This document shows, in pieces, positions 18,734-28,106 of a DNA stretch of 64,000 nt. Under the pieces are notes generated by a model. It searched no databases. It was given only the letters and a program-made list of their open reading frames with translations, and was not told the origin of the DNA. A program made the translations under genes and the position numbers. Numbering within the stretch: position 1 is the stretch's first letter; each line of letters opens with the position of its first letter. Origin of the DNA: PFJX01 sp044227325 (GTDB lineage: Bacteria > Pseudomonadota > Gammaproteobacteria > Burkholderiales > Thiobacillaceae); NCBI GenBank assembly GCA_044227325.1, contig JBGAFI010000006.1, positions 186,001 to 250,000 on the forward strand, given 5' to 3'.

Positions 18734-19813
18734 TTAACGGGTGGACAAACCGGCTTCATACCAGCCTTTGCTGCGGTTGACGATCTTTACCACCAGCAGC
18801 ATCACCGGCACCTCGATCAGCACGCCCACCACCGTGGCCAGGGCGGCGCCGGACTGGAAGCCGAACAGGGAGATGGCCGCGGCCACCGCCAGCTCGAAGA
18901 AGTTGGAGGCGCCGATCAGCGCCGAGGGACAGGCCACGCTGTGCTGCTCGCCCACCCGGCGGTTGAGCCAGTAGGCCAGGGCCGAGTTGAAGAACACCTG
19001 GATCAGGATGGGCACCGCCAGCAGGGCGATGATCAGGGGCTGCTCCAGGATGGCCTCGCCCTGGAAGGCGAACAGCAGCACCAGGGTGGCGAGCAAGGCC
19101 AGGATGGAGGCGTGGCTCAGGGTCGCCAGGGTGGCGTCGAACTTCGCCGGCCCCTGTTTCAGCAGGGCTTTGCGCCAGAGCTGGGCCAGGATCACCGGGA
19201 TGACGATATACAGCAGAACGGACGTAAAAAGCGTCGCCCACGGCACCGTGATCGCCGACAGCCCCAGCAGCAGGCCGACGATGGGGGCGAAGGCGAAGAT
19301 CATGATGGTGTCGTTGAGCGCCACCTGGCTGAGGGTGAAATAGGGGTCGCCGCCGGTGAGCCGGCTCCACACGAACACCATGGCGGTGCAGGGCGCGGCC
19401 GCCAGCAGGATCAGGCCGGCCACGTAGCTGTCCAGCTGCTCCGCCGGCAGATGGGGCGCGAATAGCTGGCGGATGAAGATCCAGGCGAGCAGGGCCATGG
19501 AGAAGGGCTTCACCGCCCAGTTGACGAACAGGGTGACGCCGATGCCCTTCCAGTGGGACTTCACCTGGTGCAGGGCGGCGAAGTCGATCTTCATCAGCAT
19601 GGGGATGATCATCACCCAGATCAGCAGGCCCACCGGGATGTTGACCCGGGCCACTTCCATGCGGCCCAGGGCCTGGAACGGCGCCGGGAACACCTGGCCC
19701 AGGCCCACCCCGGCGACGATGCACAGGGCCACCCACAGGGACAGCCAGCGTTCGAACACGCTCATCCGGCCGCCGGCGGCGCGTTTGGCGGTGACTTCAC
19801 ATTGGGCGCTCAT
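18734..19813 (-). CDS. acr3: ACR3-family arsenite efflux transporter
   Basis: Inner-membrane As(III) exporter of the Acr3/BART superfamily, 359 aa, about ten helices. Conserved stretches include RVNIPVGLLIWVMIIPMLMK, the APCTAMVFVWS motif with the essential Cys, and the GASNFFELAVAAAI segment. The start MSAQCEV overlaps the arsC stop (ATGA), showing coupling. It is the main inorganic-arsenic efflux step after arsenate reduction by the two ArsC proteins encoded upstream. Confidence 0.95.
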   Translation of the reverse strand: MSAQCEVTAKRAAGGRMSVFERWLSLWVALCIVAGVGLGQVFPAPFQALGRMEVARVNIPVGLLIWVMIIPMLMKIDFAALHQVKSHWKGIGVTLFVNWAVKPFSMALLAWIFIRQLFAPHLPAEQLDSYVAGLILLAAAPCTAMVFVWSRLTGGDPYFTLSQVALNDTIMIFAFAPIVGLLLGLSAITVPWATLFTSVLLYIVIPVILAQLWRKALLKQGPAKFDATLATLSHASILALLATLVLLFAFQGEAILEQPLIIALLAVPILIQVFFNSALAYWLNRRVGEQHSVACPSALIGASNFFELAVAAAISLFGFQSGAALATVVGVLIEVPVMLLVVKIVNRSKGWYEAGLSTR

Positions 19814-20319
19814 GATGTGACCGTCTTGCCGATGGCATCCAGGTTCTTCTGCAGGGACAGGCGGTCCAGCTTGTCCAGGGGCAGGTTGGCGAACAGGGAG
19901 ATGCGGTTTTGCAACTGGGCGAAGGCCAGGAAGAAGGCCTTGCGCTTGGCTTCGTCGCTGCCTTCCACCGCCGCCGGATCGGGCACGCCCCAGTGGGCGG
20001 TCATGGGCTGGCCGGGCCAGACCGGGCAGACCTCGCCGGCGGCGTTGTCGCAGACGGTGAAGACGAAATCCAATTGCGGCGCCCCAGGCTGGGCGAACTC
20101 GTCCCAGGACTTGCTGCGCAGGCCTTCCGTCGGCAGATGGTTCTTCTCCAGCAGCTCGCTGGCGAAGGGGTTCACCCGGCCGGAAGGATGGCTGCCCGCG
20201 CTGAAGGCATGAAACCGCCCCCGGCCCACCGGCATGCTGTTCAACATGGACTCCGCCAGGATGGAGCGGGCGGAATTGCCGGTGCACAGGAACAGCACGT
20301 TCAGGATCTTGTCGGCCAT
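19810..20319 (-). CDS. arsC: arsenate reductase, LMW phosphatase type (169 aa)
   Basis: Reduces As(V) to As(III) for export. It has the P-loop FLCTGNSARS near residues 10-19 and the redox pair in VCDNAAGEVCP (C-x7-C) near 89-97. At 169 aa it is about 35 residues longer than the neighbouring ArsC, with an extended helical C terminus. The second P-loop Cys of the thioredoxin-coupled type is Ala here, so the electron donor may differ (glutaredoxin or mycothiol-type classes remain possible). Confidence 0.88.
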   Translation of the reverse strand: MADKILNVLFLCTGNSARSILAESMLNSMPVGRGRFHAFSAGSHPSGRVNPFASELLEKNHLPTEGLRSKSWDEFAQPGAPQLDFVFTVCDNAAGEVCPVWPGQPMTAHWGVPDPAAVEGSDEAKRKAFFLAFAQLQNRISLFANLPLDKLDRLSLQKNLDAIGKTVTS

Positions 20320-20344
20320 GGCGGTCTCCAGGTTGGGCGGGCGC

Positions 20345-20749
20345 TCAGACGCCCAGTGCTTCCTTCACGGCCGGCACCAGCCGGGCACGGATGTCGTCGC
20401 GCACCGCCAGGAAGCTTTCCAGGGGCTCGCCGTGAGGATCGTGGAAGGGTAGGTGGATGGACTTCACCGGCCGCGGGAAGATCGGGCAGGTTTCCTTGGC
20501 GTTGTCGCAGACGGTGATCACCAGGTCGATGTTCTCGTCCATGACCGCGTCCACGTCCTTGGGGAAAAGGCCGTCGGTGGGCAGGCCGGCTTCCTGGAGG
20601 GCGGCGATGGCGCCGTCGGCCACCTTGGGCTGGGGCTTGGTGCCGGCGGAGAGGGCGCGCACCCGGCCGGCCAGGTCGTGGTTGACCAGCACTTCGGCCA
20701 TCTGGGAACGGCAGGAGTTGCCGGTGCAGAGGATCAATACGTTTTTCAT
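20345..20749 (-). CDS. arsC: arsenate reductase, thioredoxin-coupled type (134 aa)
   Basis: A second LMW-phosphatase-like arsenate reductase with P-loop LCTGNSCRS and the redox pair VCDNAKETCP (C-x6-C), the spacing of the Staphylococcus-type thioredoxin-coupled enzyme. It lies between arsR and the longer arsC with 25-30 bp gaps, so arsR-arsC-arsC-acr3 form one transcript. Two different reductases in one operon may cover different donors. Confidence 0.9.
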   Translation of the reverse strand: MKNVLILCTGNSCRSQMAEVLVNHDLAGRVRALSAGTKPQPKVADGAIAALQEAGLPTDGLFPKDVDAVMDENIDLVITVCDNAKETCPIFPRPVKSIHLPFHDPHGEPLESFLAVRDDIRARLVPAVKEALGV

Positions 20750-20779
20750 GGGGCGTTCTTCAGTGAGTTGAAATCGGGT

Positions 20780-21103
20780 TCAGGCCGCGCAGGTCTGGCA
20801 GCTTTGCTCGGGCGCGTCGGCTTCGGCCGGCATGCCCTCGTTCATGTGCCAGAGCACGCGTACGGCCCAGGCGGGCAGTTCCGGATGCAGGCGGTAATGC
20901 ATCCAGACCCCGGCGCGGCGGGTCAGCACCAGGCCGGCTTCGCGCAGCACGGCCAGGTGGCGCGAGACCTTGGGCTGGGGCGCGCCGAGAACCGCGTTCA
21001 GGTCGCACACGCAGCGTTCGTCATGCACCAGAAGCAGGGCCAGGACGCGGCGGCGGATGGGGTCGTTGAGGGCGTCGAAGAAGGCTTGCTGATCCAGTTC
21101 CAT
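20780..21103 (-). CDS. arsR: ArsR-family As(III)-responsive repressor
   Basis: A 107-aa winged-helix repressor. The arsenic site ERCVCDL (the ELCVCDL motif) lies at residues 29-35 in the recognition-domain helix, followed by the DNA-reading helix PQPKVSRHLAVLREAGLV. Three more Cys at the tail (QSCQTCAA) are unusual and could add a second thiol site. It is the first gene of the cluster and most likely represses its own promoter until As(III) binds. Confidence 0.93.
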   Translation of the reverse strand: MELDQQAFFDALNDPIRRRVLALLLVHDERCVCDLNAVLGAPQPKVSRHLAVLREAGLVLTRRAGVWMHYRLHPELPAWAVRVLWHMNEGMPAEADAPEQSCQTCAA

Positions 21104-21170
21104 ATTCGTCTAGACATATATCGTTAAACGGTAGTGCATGGTAGTACTGCATCTATATATCTGTCAAAAC
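21104..21170 (-). promoter_or_regulatory. ars promoter/operator region
   Basis: On the minus strand TTGACA (21162-21167) and TACCAT (21138-21143) are spaced 18 bp, a plausible sigma70 promoter. Imperfect inverted repeats flank it: GACATATAT near 21114 against ATATATCTGTC near 21155. This AT-rich dyad is of the kind ArsR repressors bind. Confidence 0.6.
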
Positions 21171-21219
21171 GAATTTAATGGGTGCCGGCCAGGGGGCGCG
21201 CAAGGAGGGTGTATGCGCC

Positions 21220-22344
21220 TCAAGGCTTCGCCGGTTCCCCCGCGCCGACCCGGGGGGCGGTCCGCTGCACGGCTTGGCGGGCGTCTTGCAGGGACTCGCG
21301 GATCTGCTCCGGATCGTTGGCGCGCAGCCCTTCCACCAGGGCGCGCGAAGCGTCCCGGCGCATTTCGGCGTAATCCCGCAGCGCCGCGAGGGTGGCGGCG
21401 GAGGGCAGGGCCGGGTTGACGCGCAGGCGGGAGAGTTGCTCGAAGCTGCCCTCGTAGTGGCTCGCCACCTGGGATTCGATCTGGCCGGCGAGTTGGTCGA
21501 AGGAGGCTGACTGGTCACGCGCCCGGCCCAGGATCGCGCCCCAGCGGGCGCTGACACGAGCATCCTCGCCGAGGAATTCGCTGATCTGCTCCTGGGCGCG
21601 CAATTCCTCGCTCCAGCGGTAGCGGGGCGCGGGAATGAAGACGATCAACTGGGTGATCGCCAGGATCAAGGCGAAGCCGGCCACACGCTGGCCGATGCGC
21701 CGGGGACGCGGCGCCGGATGCTGGGGCCGGGCGAGGGCCAGGCCGGTCAGGATGCCGCCCAGCAGGCCGCCGATATGGGCGCCGTTGTCGATGCCGGTGA
21801 TCTGGAAGCCGAGGAAGATGGTGATCGCGGAGAAGATCGCCGCGCCCCAGAACAGGCGCTTGAATTCGCTGGGGTGAAGTCCGTGCCGTTCCAGCCAGAG
21901 GTAGGACATGAGGGCGCCGTAGACCCCGAATATGGCGCCGGAGGCGCCGCCGGAGACGGCCCGGTCGCCCTGGACGATGAGGGACAGCAGGTTGCCGGCG
22001 AGGCCGCTGGAGAAATAGATGAGCAGGAAGCGTCCGCTGCCGAACATGCGTTCCACCAGGCGCCCGCCGTCCCACAGGGACAACATGTTCATGCTCAGGT
22101 GGAACAGGCCGAAATGCAGGAACAGGGCGCTGCCCAGGCGCCACCACTCGCCGTCCTTGGTGGCGGGGCCGAAGTTCGCGCCCCAGGCCAACTGCACGCT
22201 GTTGGAGGAATGCAGCAACCCGGCGCCGTTGAACAGCATGGCGACGAAGACCAACAGGTTGATGCCGATCAGGGCCGACGTGGCCGGAATGCGTGGCGAA
22301 CGCGCCAGCAGGCTGTCGAACAGCGGGACGTGGGAGAGGCTCAC
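21220..22344 (-). CDS. rhomboid-family intramembrane serine protease
   Basis: A 374-aa membrane protease. The catalytic Ser is in GGASGAIFGVYG and the His in DNGAHIGGLLGG; an HFGLFHLSMNM stretch supplies the helix-2 His and Asn. After six helices comes a roughly 150-residue soluble, Arg/Glu/Ala-rich C-terminal part, of unknown role. The start is taken as GTG 22344 since no in-frame ATG fits; the ribosome site is weak. Divergent from the PEP-CTERM protease gene across 315 bp that hold only presumed promoters. Confidence 0.88.
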   Translation of the reverse strand: MSLSHVPLFDSLLARSPRIPATSALIGINLLVFVAMLFNGAGLLHSSNSVQLAWGANFGPATKDGEWWRLGSALFLHFGLFHLSMNMLSLWDGGRLVERMFGSGRFLLIYFSSGLAGNLLSLIVQGDRAVSGGASGAIFGVYGALMSYLWLERHGLHPSEFKRLFWGAAIFSAITIFLGFQITGIDNGAHIGGLLGGILTGLALARPQHPAPRPRRIGQRVAGFALILAITQLIVFIPAPRYRWSEELRAQEQISEFLGEDARVSARWGAILGRARDQSASFDQLAGQIESQVASHYEGSFEQLSRLRVNPALPSAATLAALRDYAEMRRDASRALVEGLRANDPEQIRESLQDARQAVQRTAPRVGAGEPAKP

Positions 22345-22659
22345 GATGGACGGTGCGAGGATGGGTGGGATGGCGGGAGGATGAAGTCCGGGGTTCGCGT
22401 TTGCGTGTTGCCCGGCAAGCGTAGCACCAACCCGGCGGCGCTGAAGCGCGGCCGGGCCGGAAGCGGGCCGGGTTCGCCGGCGCGGGCCGGAACCGGTGTC
22501 ATGCGGGTATCGGTAAAGCTTTGTAAAACCATGTGAAACGGGTGGATCGGCGTGGCGCGAATTTCCACAATCCGCCGTGCGGGGCCGCCCGGAGTCCGGG
22601 TTAGGAATGGGCGCGAGCGTGTGTCCAGGCCACGCGTCATGGATCGGGGAAAGAGAAAA

Positions 22660-23658
22660 ATGTTCACATCCCGCGCAGCGACACTTGCCGGCTGGGCCGC
22701 GTTCCTGGCCATCGCCTCGGCGCCGGCCCACGCCATCGTCAGCAGTAACGCCGGCAGCCTGCTGAGCGGCGCCGATGTCGACTATCTGGATGCCGTCGCC
22801 AAACTGACTCTGACCCGCAGCGACGGCACCTACACCTGCTCGGGCAGCCTGCTCGCGGGCGGCCTGTACGCGCTCACCGCGGCCCATTGCGTGACCGGCG
22901 CGGACGGCGACGCGACAACCAGCAAGATCACCCTGTCCTGGAACGAGGGCGAGGTGACGGCCATTTCCACCAGCTATATCGTCGCCACCGGCTGGGACGG
23001 TGATCTGGGCGACGGCAACGATCTGGCACTGATCCAGTTGTCCAGCGCGATCACCAGCATCGACGGCTACGAGTTGTATACCGGCAGCGCGCTGGGCGAG
23101 GATGTGCTCATCGCCGGCTACGGCAAGACCGGTACCGGCACGACCGGCTCCACCGGTGCTTACGGCACGCTCTATTACGGCTACAACGAATACGATGCCG
23201 ACGGCCGGGTCTATCAGATGACCGGCGTCTCCTCCTCGATCTATCTCTACGACTTCGACAGCGGCAGCCGCCAGGACAGCCTGTTCGGCTCCCTGGGCCT
23301 GGGGTCCAGCTTCGAGGCCATCATCGCGCCGGGGGACTCCGGTGGCGCGAGTCTGGTCTACGTGGATGGCGAGTGGTACCTCGCGGGCGTGCATTCCTTC
23401 ATCGGCTGCCTGTCCCCTTCCTGCACCATCGACAGCAGTTTCGGCGAATACGCGGGAGACGTGTCGGTGTATGCCCAACTGGCTTGGCTACAGGGCTACG
23501 CGGTGGCCGCCGCGGTGCCCGAAGCGCAAACCTTGGCCCTGTTCCTGGCCGGACTGGGCCTGATCCTTCCCCTGGCGCGCCGCCGGGTCCGGACCGGCCA
23601 GGCGTATCCTGCTGGCGTTCTCGGCGCGTCCTACTCCGCGAACTCCAGCCGTTCCTGA
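22660..23658 (+). CDS. trypsin-like serine protease with PEP-CTERM-like anchor
   Basis: An exported S1-family protease of 332 aa. Signal peptide at 1-25 (ending APAHA), catalytic His in TAAHC, Asp in GNDLALIQL and Ser in APGDSGGAS. The C terminus has the three-part sorting signal: VPEAQT, a hydrophobic stretch and RRRVR, with Ala in place of the second Pro of the PEP motif. Such proteins are processed by exosortase, encoded elsewhere. I chose ATG 22660 because GGGGAAAGAG precedes it and the signal peptide starts there. Its last 28 bp overlap the converging GlcG/HbpS-like gene. Confidence 0.88.
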   Translation: MFTSRAATLAGWAAFLAIASAPAHAIVSSNAGSLLSGADVDYLDAVAKLTLTRSDGTYTCSGSLLAGGLYALTAAHCVTGADGDATTSKITLSWNEGEVTAISTSYIVATGWDGDLGDGNDLALIQLSSAITSIDGYELYTGSALGEDVLIAGYGKTGTGTTGSTGAYGTLYYGYNEYDADGRVYQMTGVSSSIYLYDFDSGSRQDSLFGSLGLGSSFEAIIAPGDSGGASLVYVDGEWYLAGVHSFIGCLSPSCTIDSSFGEYAGDVSVYAQLAWLQGYAVAAAVPEAQTLALFLAGLGLILPLARRRVRTGQAYPAGVLGASYSANSSRS

Positions 23659-24116
23659 AGCTTGTCCAGGGCGGCCTTCGCGCAGATCTCGTCGTTGTCG
23701 CCGCCGGGCGCGCCGGACACCCCCAGCGCGCCGATCAGCACCCCGGCGGCGCGGACCGGCACGCCGCCCTCCAGCACCAGGATGCCGTCCACATGGTTCA
23801 TCTCCATGCGGATGTCCTGCCGGTTGCGGCGGAAATCCGAGGAGGCGACGCCGGACAGGATCACCGCTTCCGCCTTCTCCCGGGCGATCTGCAGGGTGTA
23901 GCGGGAGGCCAGGTCGTCCCGCAGCAGGGCCTGCACGTCGCCGGCCCGGTTCACCACCGTCGCCGTCACCTGCCAGCCCCGCTCACGGTAGGCATCCACC
24001 GCCGCCTGGGCCAGATCGCGGGCGAGTGCCAGACCGACGTTGCGCTGGGTGACCACATCCTTGGCCATGACATTCAGGGGCAAGGCCAACAGAAGGAGGG
24101 GCAGGGCTTTTTTCAT
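23631..24116 (-). CDS. GlcG/HbpS-like protein, exported
   Basis: A 161-aa protein of the GlcG/HbpS (DUF336) family with a signal peptide (KKALPLLLLALPLNVMA). The family pattern ATVVNRAGDVQALLRDD and the glycine-rich end GVLIGALGVSGAPGGDNDEICA are clear. HbpS in Streptomyces binds haem and senses redox stress; other members are of unknown function. Convergent with the protease gene. Confidence 0.87.
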   Translation of the reverse strand: MKKALPLLLLALPLNVMAKDVVTQRNVGLALARDLAQAAVDAYRERGWQVTATVVNRAGDVQALLRDDLASRYTLQIAREKAEAVILSGVASSDFRRNRQDIRMEMNHVDGILVLEGGVPVRAAGVLIGALGVSGAPGGDNDEICAKAALDKLQERLEFAE

Positions 24117-24311
24117 CGTTGCTCCATGGATGGGTGGAGGGTGGAAGGCGGGACCGGCGGGCGCGGCCCGGGTTCCCCGGTGGCGGACATCATGCCGGCG
24201 AATTCCCGAGCCGCTAAGCGGAAAGCGTTGACGCTATACTCGACCGCCAAGCGGATGCCGGAAAGGGGCGCGAAGCATCGCCCGCCGGCTGTGTTTTTGG
24301 GAGGAAGCGCG

Positions 24312-25574
24312 ATGCATGCTGTTCTGGGCTTGTTGGCCGTGGTGGTGTTTGCCTATTTGGCGTATCGGATTCTGTCCGCCCACCCCGTCGTTGCCGAGAC
24401 GGCGCGAGGCGCGCGCAGCGACCATGGCTTTGCCTTCCTGTCCAACGGCGTGCTGTTCCGCCGGGAGCCGGGCGGAACGCCGCAACCGCTCCAAAGCGCC
24501 TATGTGGACGAGGCCATGGAACGTCGGGAGCGCGCCCGCGAGCGGCACAGCTGGAAGCAGGGGACCAGTTTCAGCATCGCCTCCGGCGGCGGCACCCGCA
24601 GTTTCGAGCCGGACGAGCAACCTATCCAGACCACTTCCGCCGCCTTCGAGCACAACGGGGATCTGCTCTATTTCTTGAAGCACGAAAGCGTGGGCGGGCT
24701 GTTTCGCCGGGAAGCGGCGACCGGCAAGGAGTTGCGCGTCATGCTCAAACCCGGCCTGCATCTCGCGGATTTGGCGCCGAGGCCGGACGGCGCCTTGATC
24801 GCCGCGTCCTCACTGCAATCCGACCGCCTGGCCAACATCGCCCTGTTCGACCGGGAAGGCGGCAACTACCGGGAGGTGACGGGGGGCGATTCCGTGGATT
24901 CGGCCCCCGCCTGGATTCCGGACGCGCCCGACTTCCTGCTGTTCCAGTCCGCCGGCGTGGCCCGCGACGAGAGCGGCCACATCGTCGCCCAGGGAAGCGC
25001 GGGTATCCAGCGCCTGGACATGGCGTCCGGCACCATCGCCCCGATCCTGGAGGATCCGCGCTACGACTTCCTCAAGCCCCGGGTTTCCCCGGCCGGGGAG
25101 CTGCTGTTCATCCGGCGCCCGTATGAATTGCCGCGCTATGGCACCGCGAACGCGCTCCTGGACACCCTGCTGTTTCCCTATCGCCTGCTGCGCGCGGTGT
25201 TCCATTACCTCAACTTCTTCTCCCTGATGTACAGCCGCAAGCCTTTGACCAGCGCCAGCGGTCCAGCGGTGCAGGCCGACCTCAAGAGCGTGCTGCTGCA
25301 AGGGCGCCGCATCGACGCCGAGAAGGCGTTGCGCCGTCCCCAATTGGTGCAGGGCGTGCCTTCCCTGGTGCCGAACGACTGGGTGCTGGTCAGCCGTTCC
25401 CAGCGGGGCGAGGAGCGCATCCTCGCCAGCAACGTGGCGTCCTACGACATCGGCGCGGACGGCACCATCGTCTACTCCAACGGCCGCGGCGTGTTCGTCC
25501 TGGAACCGGACGGGACGTCCCGCCTGGCGCAGACGGACGAACTGGTGTCGGACGTGTTGGCCGCCGCGGCTTAG
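24312..25574 (+). CDS. membrane-anchored beta-propeller-like protein
   Basis: A 420-aa protein with one N-terminal transmembrane helix (LGLLAVVVFAYLAYRIL) and a long region of repeated beta-rich segments (for example GDLLYFLKHES, GALIAASSL, DFLLFQSAG, GELLFIRRP, GTIVYSNGRGVFVLEPDGT) that reads like a TolB/WD40-type propeller. No specific family is recognised. ATG 24312 follows GGGAGGAA. A periplasm-facing scaffold is likely; no enzyme motif is visible. Confidence 0.75.
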   Translation: MHAVLGLLAVVVFAYLAYRILSAHPVVAETARGARSDHGFAFLSNGVLFRREPGGTPQPLQSAYVDEAMERRERARERHSWKQGTSFSIASGGGTRSFEPDEQPIQTTSAAFEHNGDLLYFLKHESVGGLFRREAATGKELRVMLKPGLHLADLAPRPDGALIAASSLQSDRLANIALFDREGGNYREVTGGDSVDSAPAWIPDAPDFLLFQSAGVARDESGHIVAQGSAGIQRLDMASGTIAPILEDPRYDFLKPRVSPAGELLFIRRPYELPRYGTANALLDTLLFPYRLLRAVFHYLNFFSLMYSRKPLTSASGPAVQADLKSVLLQGRRIDAEKALRRPQLVQGVPSLVPNDWVLVSRSQRGEERILASNVASYDIGADGTIVYSNGRGVFVLEPDGTSRLAQTDELVSDVLAAAA

Positions 25575-25632
25575 CCCCGGCGCGGCCCCGTTTTCGCGGC
25601 GACGATCCCGTGCGGACCCGGGTGCCGCCGTC

Positions 25633-27132
25633 TCAGGTGCCGCAGAAGGTGCGGAACTCCGCCATGAACGCCCCCGGTGCCGGCTCCGCGTAGCGGGCCA
25701 GGGCCGGATCTTCGTCAAAGGGGCGCCGCAAGGCGTTCAGCAGTGCCTCGAACAGGGAAAGGTCGCCCTGGTCGGAGGCGGCGTCCAGGGCTTCCTCCAC
25801 GCGATGGTTGCGCGGAATCAGCCAGGGGTTCACCTGGCGCATGGCCCGGGCGCGTTCGCCGCCCGCGTCGCTGCCCGTGTCCTCGGCGGCGCAGCGCTCG
25901 CGCCAGCGTTCCAGCCAGCGGTCCAGTCCCGGCTGGCCGGCGAACAGGGCGCGTAAGGGCGCTTCGTCGCCTTCCGCCGCGTCCGCCAAGCGGCGCCAGG
26001 CCAGGGTGAAATCCACCTGCTGGGCATGCAGCAGGTCCAGCCAGCTTTCCCCCAGGGCGGTGTCCACGCTGTCGCCATGGCTCACCTGCCCGCGCAGCCC
26101 GAGCTTGGCGCGCAGACCGGCCAGCCAATAGTGGCGCTGGCGTGCCTTGAGGGATTCGATCACCTCGGTGGCCAGCGAGATCGCGTGGCCCTCGTTCCCG
26201 GCGATCAGCGGCAGCAGGGTCTCGGCCAGGCGGGCCAGGTTCCAGCGGGCGATGCGGGGCTGCTCCTCGTAGGCGTAGCGCCCCCCCTCGTCGATGGAAC
26301 TGAACACCGCCCGGGGGTCGTAGGCCTCCATGAAGGCGCAGGGGCCGAAGTCGATGGTCTCGCCGGGAATGCTCATGTTGTCCGTGTTCATCACGCCGTG
26401 GATGAAGCCCACGTGCAGCCACTGGGCGATGAGCGCGGCCTGACGCTCGGCCACGGCGCCCAGGAAGCCCAGGTAGCGGTTTTCGGATTCCAGCAGTTCC
26501 GGGTAGTGGCGGGCGATGGCGTAGTCGGCGAGCTGGCGTATCTGCTCCGGCGTGCCGTGGGCCGCGAAGTACTGGAAGGTGCCCACCCGCAGGTGGCTCG
26601 CGGCCACGCGCGTGAGGATGGCGCCGGGCAAGGTGCGTTCGCGAAACACCGGCTCGCCGGTGGATACCACCGCCAAGGCGCGGGTGGTGGGAATGCCCAG
26701 GGCATGCATGGCCTCGCCGATCAGCACCTCCCGCAGCATGGGCCCCACCGCCGCCTTGCCGTCGCCCCGGCGGGAAAAGGGTGTGCGCCCGGAACCCTTG
26801 AAGGCGATGTCCCGGCGCCGGCCGAGTTGGTCGATGACCTCCCCGACCAGCAGCGCGCGGCCGTCGCCCAGTTGCGGGGAGAAGTGCCCGAACTGGTGGC
26901 CCGAATAGGCCTGGGCGATGGGTTGGGCGCCCTCGGGCAGGCGGTTGCCGGAGAAAATGTCCGCCAGCGCGGTGTCGTCCTGTCCGTCCAGGCCAAGATT
27001 CAGTTCCCGCGCCAGGCCGTGGTTGAAGAACAACAGCAGCGGCGCCTGCACGGCGGCCGGCCGGCAGGGTTCGTAGAAGCCCTGCAGGTCGCGGGCGTAG
27101 GAGTTGTCGAAGGGGATGGTCATGGCTGGCAT
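25633..27132 (-). CDS. selO: SelO/YdiU-type protein adenylyltransferase
   Basis: A 499-aa pseudokinase-fold enzyme that attaches AMP to Ser, Thr or Tyr of proteins. Family landmarks: AYSGHQFGHFSPQLGDGRA, IAFKGSGRTPFSRRGDGKA, HGVMNTDNMSIPGETIDFGPCAF, and the C-terminal FRTFCGT whose Cys matches the selenocysteine of animal SelO. In E. coli SelO acts in redox stress and glutathionylation. Two starts nine bases apart (27132, 27123) cannot be separated. Confidence 0.94.
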   Translation of the reverse strand: MPAMTIPFDNSYARDLQGFYEPCRPAAVQAPLLLFFNHGLARELNLGLDGQDDTALADIFSGNRLPEGAQPIAQAYSGHQFGHFSPQLGDGRALLVGEVIDQLGRRRDIAFKGSGRTPFSRRGDGKAAVGPMLREVLIGEAMHALGIPTTRALAVVSTGEPVFRERTLPGAILTRVAASHLRVGTFQYFAAHGTPEQIRQLADYAIARHYPELLESENRYLGFLGAVAERQAALIAQWLHVGFIHGVMNTDNMSIPGETIDFGPCAFMEAYDPRAVFSSIDEGGRYAYEEQPRIARWNLARLAETLLPLIAGNEGHAISLATEVIESLKARQRHYWLAGLRAKLGLRGQVSHGDSVDTALGESWLDLLHAQQVDFTLAWRRLADAAEGDEAPLRALFAGQPGLDRWLERWRERCAAEDTGSDAGGERARAMRQVNPWLIPRNHRVEEALDAASDQGDLSLFEALLNALRRPFDEDPALARYAEPAPGAFMAEFRTFCGT

Positions 27133-27713
27133 CGGCTACGCCCACGTTTCAGGCGCGGGTTAGGGTTGGGCTAATGGGAAGGAACTTATGGCCGGCAGCG
27201 GGGAAATTCCACCCCGTCGGCACAAGGGGATAGCCATATTTGTCCGTCATCGCGACGAATGCGGGAATCCAGGCGCCACCACCGCCAGCGCCCTGCGTTG
27301 ATCAGGTGTGATATTCGAGTTGGGAGCTGAATGTCATCGACCCAAATGACCATTGTCGGGCGGCCTTGGAACGTCTGCTCTTTGTCATGAAATCGTATTG
27401 TGTTCGGGCGATAGTTTGACTTTCGTTAGCTGCGCGATTCCGATTATGATTCGTGCCGAAAAATATGGACTCAGGGAGAGTCGCTTGTTTCAAGCATGTC
27501 CGCAGCCTCCATTCGCGCAGGCAACACTTCGTTCAATGCGTCGGCTTGAGGCCGCGTCCCACCCTCCGATTCATGCCAGCCAATGAGCTGTGAGTCGACG
27601 TTGTCATTTGTTTTCTCCAGGACAAGCAAGGTTTCAGATCACCAGATGTCGAGTCCCGATGCCCCCGCACGCCCGCACATGAGCCAACGGTTTCGAGAAG
27701 AAAAGAGCGCGCC
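27133..27713. other. gap of 581 bp without a gene
   Basis: The stretch is less GC-rich than its surroundings and contains only short, unsupported open frames. Near 27246-27276 a GTCATCGCGACGAATGCGGG run looks like one arm of a dispersed genomic repeat. The promoter of the lipoprotein genes at 27714 should lie in the last 100 bp. Confidence 0.5.
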
Positions 27714-28103
27714 ATGGCCGTTTTGAATCGCGCCGTGGGTATTGTCGTGGCCCTGTTGTTGAATGGTTGCGCGAGCGAGGTGGTCCGTTACCCGGCAAAT
27801 CTGGAGGCAAACACCTCTCCTGCCGCCAGGCATTACGTGCTGTTGGGAACTACGATGTTCCGGCTCGATTCCGGGTATGACCGAACGATCCAGTCCGGCA
27901 CGGAATTCGTGGAATTCGGGAGCATCACGCAAGGGACGGTGATCAAACCCACCAACACGGTTCTTACCGTTGAGGGGGCGCACATGCATGAGGCCTATCC
28001 CGTATTCGCACTGAACAAGATCGTCGGCTTCTATCTGCCCGTCGAACATGCTTTTTCCCCCGTTACCGATACCCCCATCGTTGTGATTGAAGAAAGGAAG
28101 TAG
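27714..28103 (+). CDS. lipoprotein of unknown function
   Basis: A 129-aa protein with a lipoprotein signal (hydrophobic VGIVVALLLNGC; Cys at about residue 19 is the lipidation site). The mature part is beta-rich with no family I recognise. It is followed after 3 bp by another lipoprotein gene, so the two are an operon. Confidence 0.75.
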   Translation: MAVLNRAVGIVVALLLNGCASEVVRYPANLEANTSPAARHYVLLGTTMFRLDSGYDRTIQSGTEFVEFGSITQGTVIKPTNTVLTVEGAHMHEAYPVFALNKIVGFYLPVEHAFSPVTDTPIVVIEERK

Positions 28104-28106
28104 TCC

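Noticed and set aside
27302..27586. Short frames on both strands in the 27.1-27.7 kb gap
   Set aside because: No ribosome sites, low-complexity content and no similarity to anything I know.
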